Assembly (NCBI GenBank): GCA_944332505.1
Contig: CALVKC010000058.1
Location: forward strand, 1 to 7,102
From: an uncultured Bacilli bacterium
GTDB lineage: Bacteria > Bacillota_I > Bacilli_A > RF39 > UBA660
Length of the DNA: 7,102 nt
Direction of reading: 5' to 3'
The notes beneath the pieces were generated by a model. That model did not search any database, was not told the origin of the DNA, and saw only the letters and a program-made list of their open reading frames with translations. The first letter of the stretch is position 1. Each line of letters opens with the position of its first letter. Both the position numbers and the translations under genes were made by a program. Shown here one piece after another: positions 1-4,505 of this stretch.

Positions 1-570
1 GAAGATTTAATTGATAATCATCGAAATGATTTTTTATCTACTGTTGACGCATTGAAAAACTGTAAATCAAAAGATTTGATTACTAGATTATCTATATTCT
101 TTAAGATTTTTGATGTTGATAAAGTTGAGCCAATTATGAGAAGACTTAGATTTGATTGTAACGCCATTAAGAAAGTTAAAGAACTAGTTGATTTTAAATG
201 CCCATATAAATTTGAGCATCCATGTATTTTACAGAATGAAGTAAGCATCAAAATATATCTTATGCTTTTAGGTGTAGAACAGTTTAAAAGATTAATAGTA
301 TTATATGAATCTTATGGAATCGAATCTAATTATGATGGTATAAGAAGAAACTTAAATAAAGTTATATCTAGTAAAGAATGTTATTTAATGAAAGACCTTG
401 CTATAAACGGAGATGATTTGATAGCAAATGGATTTACCCCAGGAAAAGATATTGGAGAAATTCTAAATGAATTATTATTAATTGTAATGTGTAATAATAA
501 TTTGAATACTAAAGAAGAACTATTAATATTGGCACAAGAATTAAAGAAAGAAAGGAATGAGATAGTATGA
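1..570 (+). CDS. cca: CCA tRNA nucleotidyltransferase, C-terminal part (5' truncated by window)
   Basis: The reading frame is open from base 1, so the gene starts upstream; the TTG at 52 is an internal codon, not a convincing start. The visible 189 residues fit the C-terminal half of a class II CCA-adding enzyme, which adds or repairs the 3' CCA end of tRNAs in the cytoplasm using CTP and ATP. The best evidence is the tail: KDLAINGDDL (131-140) followed by GFTPGKDIGEILNELL (144-159) and KEELLILAQ, the typical end of bacterial CCA/poly(A) polymerase family proteins. MRRLRFDCNAIKKVKELV (46-63) matches the helical region before it. The HD motif often found ahead of that region is not visible; the sequence runs directly from LITRLSIFFKIF to the RRLRF helix, as in some Firmicutes CCA enzymes. 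The catalytic nucleotidyltransferase head lies outside the window. The TGA stop overlaps the next start as ATGA. Confidence 0.85.
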   Translation, partial: EDLIDNHRNDFLSTVDALKNCKSKDLITRLSIFFKIFDVDKVEPIMRRLRFDCNAIKKVKELVDFKCPYKFEHPCILQNEVSIKIYLMLLGVEQFKRLIVLYESYGIESNYDGIRRNLNKVISSKECYLMKDLAINGDDLIANGFTPGKDIGEILNELLLIVMCNNNLNTKEELLILAQELKKERNEIV

Positions 571-815
571 TTTTTTCAAATATGTTACCAGAAACTAATT
601 GTAATATCCCAATGCCTCCAGTTAATAATCCAGTAGATATGCGAGATTGCGAACATTGTAGTAAAAAGAACGTGTGTAAATATAAAGAACGTATGAAAGA
701 AGCAATTGATTATTTAAATAATCTTGATCATAATGATGAAAGATTTGTTAATCTTCCTTTAATTATTGATATTAAATGTAAAGAATTTAGCATGGGTTAT
801 ACAGGAGTGAGATAG
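567..815 (+). CDS. Small Cys-rich (probable zinc-binding) phage protein
   Basis: An 82-residue protein of unknown function. Its start overlaps the preceding stop by four bases (ATGA), and AAAGGA at 551-556 is a suitable ribosome binding site, indicating translational coupling to the CCA gene. The sequence has a CEHC pair (C28, C31) followed by C37 in NVCKYKE and a distant C71 in IKCKEF. This CxxC-x5-C...C arrangement is compatible with one zinc ion and resembles small Cys-containing proteins common in Firmicutes phages. There is no signal peptide or membrane segment. It ends in TAG, with the next ORF in the same frame immediately downstream. The zinc assignment is inferred from cysteine spacing only. 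Confidence 0.7.
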   Translation: MIFSNMLPETNCNIPMPPVNNPVDMRDCEHCSKKNVCKYKERMKEAIDYLNNLDHNDERFVNLPLIIDIKCKEFSMGYTGVR

Positions 816-824
816 TATAAAAGA

Positions 825-1079
825 ATGAATGAAATGAAATGTATAAAAGCAGAAATATATTATGAGAATGGTGTTCCATTCGTTGATTGGTATGGAACAA
901 CTGTTTTCAATAACAGTGTAATACAAATACATATCCCTAAAATTAGTTTGGATTTTAACTATATTGAAAATAAAACCGAAATTGAACATGATTTAATGTC
1001 TGGCGAGATCAAACATTTAAAACAAATATATGCCGTGAGAGAATTTGATGAAGATAAGTTTTTTTATAATAACTGTTGA
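825..1079 (+). CDS. Hypothetical protein, 84 residues
   Basis: I do not recognise this protein. It is 84 residues, soluble, with alternating hydrophobic residues that suggest a beta-rich fold (IKAEIYYENGVPFVDWYG, then NNSVIQIHIPKISLDF), and it ends in NNC. No catalytic motif is visible. The start is uncertain: ATG 825 lies 17 bases after the nearest good Shine-Dalgarno (AGGAG at 803-807, inside the end of the upstream gene). An in-frame ATG at 834 would give a protein beginning MKCIKAEI, with a weak AAAGA ten bases before it. The frame is the same as that of the upstream gene, separated by TAG at 813-815 and three sense codons. Tight packing and same-strand placement support it being real. 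Confidence 0.6.
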   Translation: MNEMKCIKAEIYYENGVPFVDWYGTTVFNNSVIQIHIPKISLDFNYIENKTEIEHDLMSGEIKHLKQIYAVREFDEDKFFYNNC

Positions 1080-1098
1080 ATGAAAGGAGTGAGATGAT

Positions 1099-1581
1099 AT
1101 GAAAAACACAAAAATCATTAGCGCATTTCCGGCATGTGGTAAGACGTATGTGTTTGAAAAATTTAAGGATAAAGTTATTCTTGATAGTGATAGCAGCAAA
1201 TTTAGTTGGGTTATGGTAGGTAATCAAAAAGTACGTCATCCAGATTTTCCTCAAAATTATATTAATCATATCAAAGAAAACATTGGTAAAGCAGATTACA
1301 TATTAGTTTCTACACATGAAAATGTTAGAAGAACATTAGAAGATGCTGGTATTGACTTTTATTTAGTTTATCCTGAGAGAAATCTTAAAGAAGAATGGAT
1401 AGGCAGATGTTTTCTTAGAGGTTCTGGTGAAAAGTTTTGTCAACTGATTGCTGATAATTGGGATAATTGGATTGATCAGTTAGAAGAAGATTCAAAAAGG
1501 CATAAAGGTATGAAATTAAAATCTGGAGAACATCTGTCTAATGTAATTAGATTTTTAGATGAATATTATGAGAGTAAATAA
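1099..1581 (+). CDS. P-loop NTPase, small nucleotide-kinase-like protein
   Basis: A 160-residue soluble protein with an N-terminal P-loop of the form AFPACGKT (9-16). The first Walker A glycine is replaced by alanine, but the GKT core (14-16) is intact. A following LDSDSS segment (28-33) occupies the place where nucleotide kinases carry acidic residues. DYILVSTH (66-73) is a plausible Walker B-like strand, and GRCFLRG (about 103-109) could supply lid arginines. Size and layout fit the adenylate/nucleoside monophosphate kinase superfamily; the substrate cannot be told from sequence. A strong AAAGGAG (1083-1089) lies nine bases before the ATG. It sits between small hypothetical genes and a second P-loop protein, suggesting a nucleotide or RNA-end metabolism cluster. 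It could be a phage dNMP kinase or a polynucleotide kinase relative. Confidence 0.75.
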   Translation: MKNTKIISAFPACGKTYVFEKFKDKVILDSDSSKFSWVMVGNQKVRHPDFPQNYINHIKENIGKADYILVSTHENVRRTLEDAGIDFYLVYPERNLKEEWIGRCFLRGSGEKFCQLIADNWDNWIDQLEEDSKRHKGMKLKSGEHLSNVIRFLDEYYESK

Positions 1582-1587
1582 AATTAT

Positions 1588-1597
1588 AAAAGGTGAT
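1588..1597 (+). promoter_or_regulatory. Ribosome binding site deciding the kinase-HD start
   Basis: AAAAGGTGAT matches the 3' end of Firmicutes 16S rRNA and is spaced for initiation at ATG 1602. It contains the in-frame GTG 1593, which would otherwise look like an upstream start, and so argues against that longer form. Confidence 0.75.
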
Positions 1598-1601
1598 AAA
1601 T

Positions 1602-2561
1602 ATGAATAAACCAAATTTAATAATTATGATTGGTATAAGTTCATCTGGTAAAAGCACAATAGCAAAACAGATAGCAGAAAGAGACAATTGTATTATTGTC
1701 TCTTCAGATGCTATTCGTGGTGAAATTTGTGAAGGTGGAGTATCTGATCAGTCTAAAAATGAAGAAGTATTTCAGATATTCCATAGAAGAATTAGAGAGA
1801 ATTTATTAAAAGGTAATGATGTCATTGCAGACGCTACGAATATCACATTAAAGTCACGTAGAGCTATCTTTAATGCAGTAAGAGGAATTGATTGTTACAA
1901 GATTGGATATCTTGTAGTTAAAAGTATAGAAGACTGTATTAAAGATAATAAGAATGATGATAGAGTGGCGGTGCCTGATGAGGTAATTTATAAACAGATT
2001 AAGAAGTTTCAAATTCCATTCTACAATGAAGGATTCGATGATATTATTATTGAAGATTTAACTCCTCATAGTTTATCAGACCAATTATATGTTACTAAGG
2101 ATATGAATAGGTATTTGCAAATGCTAAAATTTGATCAAAAAACTCCATATCATAATCAAACTTTAGGAGATCATTGCAATTTTGTAAGTACAAAGTTTAA
2201 TAAATATCATTATCCAGAATATTATGAATTTGCAGCAAAACGACATGATATGGGCAAACTATATACACAAACATTTGATGAAGATGGTATAGCACATTAT
2301 CTAGGCCACGAAAATTACGGGGCGTACATTTTATTAACTGATTATGCTGACCTTTATTGTGGAGAAAAATATTCAAAGGATGAAATTTTAGATATCTTAT
2401 TTTTAGTTAATTATCATATGCTTCCTATGAATTGGAATACAGATAAAGCTAAAGAAAAGTGGAGAAATATTTTTGGTGATTATAGATACCAGTTACTCAT
2501 AGATTTTAATAAGTGTGACAAAATGCGTCCAGATAATAAAAATAAATTATCTGAATTGTAA
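1602..2561 (+). CDS. Bifunctional polynucleotide-kinase-like P-loop domain fused to HD phosphohydrolase domain
   Basis: The chosen start is ATG 1602 (319 residues). A GTG at 1593 is in frame but lies inside the Shine-Dalgarno AAAAGGTGAT (1588-1597), so it is unlikely. Residues 5-150 form an AAA_33/T4-Pnk-like kinase: Walker A GISSSGKS (11-18), VSSDAIRGE with D36, DATN (77-80), and a possible lid arginine R121. The N-terminal half therefore probably phosphorylates a 5'-OH end or a nucleotide. Residues about 184-310 form an HD domain: H184 and H191, the H215-D216 pair in RHDMGK, HYLGHE (232-237), NYHM with H272, and D305. The HD stretch resembles that of class II CCA-adding enzymes and related phosphohydrolases. 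Known phage Pnk proteins pair the kinase with a HAD phosphatase; an HD partner would be a functional substitute. Substrates are inferred. It lies twelve bases past the smaller kinase stop. Confidence 0.85.
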   Translation: MNKPNLIIMIGISSSGKSTIAKQIAERDNCIIVSSDAIRGEICEGGVSDQSKNEEVFQIFHRRIRENLLKGNDVIADATNITLKSRRAIFNAVRGIDCYKIGYLVVKSIEDCIKDNKNDDRVAVPDEVIYKQIKKFQIPFYNEGFDDIIIEDLTPHSLSDQLYVTKDMNRYLQMLKFDQKTPYHNQTLGDHCNFVSTKFNKYHYPEYYEFAAKRHDMGKLYTQTFDEDGIAHYLGHENYGAYILLTDYADLYCGEKYSKDEILDILFLVNYHMLPMNWNTDKAKEKWRNIFGDYRYQLLIDFNKCDKMRPDNKNKLSEL

Positions 2562-2571
2562 AAATTTTATG

Positions 2572-2587
2572 ACTAGTTAAAATAAAA
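2572..2587 (+). repeat. Direct repeat copy A (ACTAGTTAAAATAAAA)
   Basis: This 16-base sequence lies just after the kinase-HD stop and before the promoter, and recurs exactly at 4480-4495. A shorter version (12 bases) occurs at 2676-2687. It overlaps a small hairpin-forming inverted repeat (TTTTAT 2565-2570 with ATAAAA 2582-2587) that is too AT-rich to be a convincing terminator. Confidence 0.6.
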
Positions 2588-2603
2588 CTATTAAAATTCA
2601 GAC

Positions 2604-2632
2604 TTGACTTTTTGATAAAAGTGTGGTATAAT
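2604..2632 (+). promoter_or_regulatory. Sigma-A/sigma-70 type promoter with extended -10
   Basis: The -35 box is TTGACT (2604-2609) and the -10 box is a perfect TATAAT (2627-2632), separated by exactly 17 bases. TGG directly before the -10 gives an extended -10 (TGnTATAAT). Transcription would begin near 2638-2640, leaving a leader of about 65 bases before the membrane-protein gene. It is the only clear promoter in the window and lies in its largest intergenic gap, between two copies of the ACTAGTTAAAAT repeat. It probably drives the accessory block from 2706 onward and may read through into thyX, since no terminator is visible in between. Confidence 0.85.
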
Positions 2633-2671
2633 ATATTCGTACTATTTTCAAATGAGTATTTTTAGTTTTAC

Positions 2672-2685
2672 TTTAACTAGTTAAA
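2672..2685. promoter_or_regulatory. 14-base palindrome TTTAACTAGTTAAA, possible operator
   Basis: A perfect palindrome located about 40 bases downstream of the promoter -10 box and 20 bases before the first gene. It contains the central copy (copy B) of the ACTAGTTAAAAT repeat, which runs 2676-2687. Position and symmetry suit a dimeric repressor site in the transcribed leader, but this is inference from symmetry and placement; a role in RNA structure is equally possible. Confidence 0.4.
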
Positions 2686-2705
2686 ATTATAGAAAGGACA
2701 AAGTA

Positions 2706-2942
2706 ATGAAAAAAATTATTTGTAATTTAATTATTATTATTGGAGTTGTTCTTGGACTATATGTTGGTGGTTGGTTAATGTTTATCAAACCCATCTTAGA
2801 TGCGACTAAAGCCTTTGATAAAGGAACTCTTACTGGTTTAATGATTATTTGCACTATAATTAAATGCTTTTTTGCAGAATTAGTTGGCTTATTTATTGCT
2901 TATGTTTTTTGCAAAATTGCTGATTTTTGTAAAAGGTGGTGA
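2706..2942 (+). CDS. Small membrane protein with two predicted transmembrane helices
   Basis: A 78-residue protein with Shine-Dalgarno GAAAGGA (2692-2698) eight bases upstream. It has a lysine start (MKK), a first hydrophobic segment at about 4-27 (IIIIGVVLGLYVGGWLMF), a short polar loop (LDATKAFDKG, 32-40) and a second hydrophobic segment at about 42-70, ending in a basic tail (KRW). This predicts a helical hairpin in the cytoplasmic membrane. GLYVGGWLMF resembles small membrane proteins found in Clostridia and their phages. It is the first gene after the promoter. Size and topology would also fit a class II-like holin, and an exported cell wall hydrolase lies three genes downstream, but no sequence motif establishes that role. 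Confidence 0.7.
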   Translation: MKKIICNLIIIIGVVLGLYVGGWLMFIKPILDATKAFDKGTLTGLMIICTIIKCFFAELVGLFIAYVFCKIADFCKRW

Positions 2943-2955
2943 ACATATACTATAA

Positions 2956-3234
2956 ATGAAATATTTAATTGAGAATATCACATATAAAAATGGACAGACA
3001 CGTACTGATGGAAAATATCCTAATAGAATTGGTAGTACTGTTGAATTAAATAAAGATCCTATTGTTGGCTTACCATTATATTTTAGATATATTAAATATA
3101 ACAATGGTGAAATTGTTGAAGATCATGTTACACGTACTAGTTGTGTAAATGATTTTGATTCATATAGTATGCCAGGATATTTATTAATTTTTACAAGAAA
3201 TAGCATTTATTATTTTAAAGAATTGGAGGATTAA
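2956..3234 (+). CDS. Hypothetical protein, 92 residues
   Basis: I do not recognise a named family. The protein is 92 residues, soluble, and apparently rich in beta strands, with a glycine/charged N-terminal part (YKNGQTRTDGKYPNRIGSTV, 10-29) and a C-terminal strand pair (GYLLIFTRNSIYYFKEL) reminiscent of small phage proteins ending in a T-x-N-S-x-Y motif. The ATG follows the upstream stop by 13 bases. The best ribosome binding site, AAGGTGGTGA (2933-2942), overlaps the end of the upstream gene and is rather far (about 14 bases) from the start; an in-frame TAA directly before the ATG rules out an upstream start. Part of the promoter-driven accessory block. Confidence 0.65.
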   Translation: MKYLIENITYKNGQTRTDGKYPNRIGSTVELNKDPIVGLPLYFRYIKYNNGEIVEDHVTRTSCVNDFDSYSMPGYLLIFTRNSIYYFKELED

Positions 3235-3238
3235 TATT

Positions 3239-3385
3239 ATGATACTTTGTCCTAAATGTGGAAAAAGAATGAATAGAGTAATGCATTTTGAAAAAAATGA
3301 TAATTATCAATTCGACAAGTGTTCTAATAATAAATGTAATTTTACAACAAGAAAAAGGAATTTGATTTTATCTTTATTAAAATAA
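3239..3385 (+). CDS. 48-residue zinc-ribbon protein
   Basis: A very short gene starting at ATG 3239, four bases after the previous stop, with an excellent Shine-Dalgarno GGAGGA (3225-3230) eight bases upstream. It encodes MILCPKCGKRMNRV..., with a CPKC knuckle (C4, C7) and a second pair C28 and C33 in KCSNNKC, giving a C2-C2 zinc ribbon, followed by a basic segment (TTRKRN). Ribbons like this are common as small phage proteins that may bind nucleic acid or protein partners; the target is unknown. The cysteine pattern and strong ribosome binding site make it a real gene despite its size. It ends at TAA 3383-3385. Confidence 0.75.
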   Translation: MILCPKCGKRMNRVMHFEKNDNYQFDKCSNNKCNFTTRKRNLILSLLK

Positions 3386-3424
3386 AAATAATTTAGTGAT
3401 ATTAAAGATACGAAAGGGGATATT

Positions 3425-4147
3425 ATGAAAAAATTATTTTTTGGAGGACTGTTAATCTCGACATGTATTTTTGGTTTTAGTATTATTATATCAGAAGCAG
3501 AAACTCAAACAAATAATGAAAATATCATAGTAGAATCTGAAACTATTGAACCATTGAATATTGATAAAATAAACAATATTAATGATACTATGATTGTTGC
3601 TCAAAATAATATTGTATCAAAAATTATAAGTGAAACAGAAGCAATTAAAGTATCAGAAGAAGATATTTACGAAATTAAAAATAAAGAAGCATTAGAAAAA
3701 CAAGAACAATTAAAATCTATTACAGATAATAAAGAAAGATTTATTGCTTATAAAAATCTTATTAATGAATATGCTGAATGGATAGATCCACCTGAATCTA
3801 TATATGATGTTTTTACAGATGATGAAATTTATCTCATGCAGAGATGTATTGAAACAGAAACTTTTGAACAAGATTTTGATTCTAAGGTAAATGTGGCCTC
3901 TGTTATTTTAAATCGTATTGAAAGTGATAAATTTAGTGATAATGTACATAACATAATTGTTCCTGGGCAATTCGCATTCGGAAGAAAAAATATTAGCGAA
4001 GATACTAAATTAGCCTTAGAATATGCTTATATGTTTGGTGACACTACAGATGGAGCATTATATTTTCATAGTTTATCATACAGATCTAAATTTAATGGTG
4101 CAAATTATATTTTTACTGATGATGCAGGGCATCATTTTTATAAGTAA
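3425..4147 (+). CDS. Exported SleB-like cell wall hydrolase
   Basis: A 240-residue protein with AAAGGGGA (3413-3420) before its ATG. The N-terminus is a signal peptide or membrane anchor: MKK, hydrophobic segment at about 4-22, then SEAE. A low-complexity acidic/Asn-rich linker (about 25-125) leads to a C-terminal Hydrolase_2/SleB-type domain (about 130-240). Recognisable elements are TDDEIYLMQR, IETE with probable catalytic E145, VNVASVILNRIESDKF (155-170), the GQFAFGRK segment (181-188), GALYFHS (210-216) and the terminal AGHHFY (234-239). Family members cleave peptidoglycan in spore cortex or vegetative wall. Being exported independently of a classical lysis cassette, it could act in lysis, in wall remodelling during infection, or as a lysogenic accessory factor. 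Family assignment is firm; the biological role is inferred. Confidence 0.85.
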   Translation: MKKLFFGGLLISTCIFGFSIIISEAETQTNNENIIVESETIEPLNIDKINNINDTMIVAQNNIVSKIISETEAIKVSEEDIYEIKNKEALEKQEQLKSITDNKERFIAYKNLINEYAEWIDPPESIYDVFTDDEIYLMQRCIETETFEQDFDSKVNVASVILNRIESDKFSDNVHNIIVPGQFAFGRKNISEDTKLALEYAYMFGDTTDGALYFHSLSYRSKFNGANYIFTDDAGHHFYK

Positions 4148-4201
4148 ATTTATAATATAATAAAAACAAAAAAAATAAATAAATAGAAGGAGGGTATTGC
4201 T

Positions 4202-4459
4202 ATGAATTATAATAATTCTTTATTGATTAAAATTAATGATATTGAAGATATTCGTAAATTTGCAAATATTGTTATAACATTTGATAGTGACATAAATATT
4301 TATTATAACAAAAATAAATATTATGATGCTAAAAGTATTTTAGCAATTATGGCATTAGATATATCCAAACCAAAATATATAGAAATTATTTCTAATAATA
4401 AAGATGAAATTATTAGATTTAAAGAATGTATGAAAGAATTTGAATATAAAGAAAGTTAA
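4202..4459 (+). CDS. HPr-like fold protein lacking the active-site histidine
   Basis: An 85-residue protein with a very strong Shine-Dalgarno AGAAGGAGGG (4185-4194) eight bases before its ATG. The pattern FDSDINIYYN (27-36), YDAKSILAIMALDISKP (41-57), then a final strand and helix (IEIISNNKDEIIRFKECMKEF) matches HPr family proteins of Firmicutes, where DAKSIxGIxSLDxSKP is typical. The serine equivalent to regulatory Ser46 of HPr is present (S45 in AKSIL), but no histidine exists anywhere in the protein, so it cannot carry the usual PTS phosphate on His15; in a by-eye alignment that site is acidic (D13). It may therefore be a regulatory mimic rather than a sugar-transport phosphocarrier. The gene is even more AT-rich than its neighbours. 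Confidence 0.7.
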   Translation: MNYNNSLLIKINDIEDIRKFANIVITFDSDINIYYNKNKYYDAKSILAIMALDISKPKYIEIISNNKDEIIRFKECMKEFEYKES

Positions 4460-4479
4460 TTTTTATTTATATAATTGAA

Positions 4480-4495
4480 ACTAGTTAAAATAAAA
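4480..4495 (+). repeat. Direct repeat copy C (ACTAGTTAAAATAAAA)
   Basis: Exact 16-base match to copy A at 2572-2587. It lies in the short gap between the HPr-like gene and thyX, abutting the thyX ribosome binding site. Together the two copies bracket the accessory block. Confidence 0.6.
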
Positions 4496-4502
4496 GGGTG
4501 AT
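4492..4502 (+). promoter_or_regulatory. Ribosome binding site supporting a TTG start for thyX
   Basis: AAAAGGGTGAT pairs well with the anti-Shine-Dalgarno end of 16S rRNA and is correctly spaced from TTG 4506. The nearby ATG 4501 is followed after one codon by TGA and cannot start the gene, so the non-ATG start is supported. Confidence 0.75.
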
Positions 4503-4505
4503 GTT

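Noticed and set aside
18..251. Minus-strand ORF of 77 codons
   Set aside because: It lies wholly opposite the clearly recognisable CCA-enzyme frame and has no ribosome binding site or recognisable domain.
759..989. Minus-strand ORF of 76 codons, hydrophobic
   Set aside because: It is antisense to two same-strand genes in a consistently + strand region; its hydrophobic, Phe/Ile-rich content is typical of antisense AT-rich coding DNA.
1009..1269. Two overlapping minus-strand ORFs (1009-1269 and 1017-1199)
   Set aside because: Both are antisense to the P-loop protein and the end of the preceding gene, with no supporting signals.
1593..1601. GTG 1593 as an upstream start of the kinase-HD gene
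   Set aside because: It lies inside the ribosome binding site for ATG 1602, leaving no initiation signal of its own.
2550..2602. Possible terminator after the kinase-HD gene (TCTGAATT at 2550-2557 pairing with AATTCAGA at 2595-2602, with an inner TTTTAT/ATAAAA stem)
   Set aside because: The stems are short, AT-rich and widely separated, and no GC-rich hairpin plus T-run is present, so a rho-independent terminator cannot be supported.
2889..3104. Minus-strand ORF of 71 codons
   Set aside because: It is antisense to the membrane-protein end and the following gene, which have good + strand starts.
4151..4162. TATAATATAATA before the HPr-like gene as a promoter
   Set aside because: There is no matching -35 element upstream; it is a low-complexity AT-rich spacer.
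4470..4475. TATAAT upstream of thyX as a -10 box
   Set aside because: No acceptable -35 hexamer lies 16-18 bases upstream (the sequence there is TAAAGA), and such hexamers are expected by chance in this AT-rich DNA.
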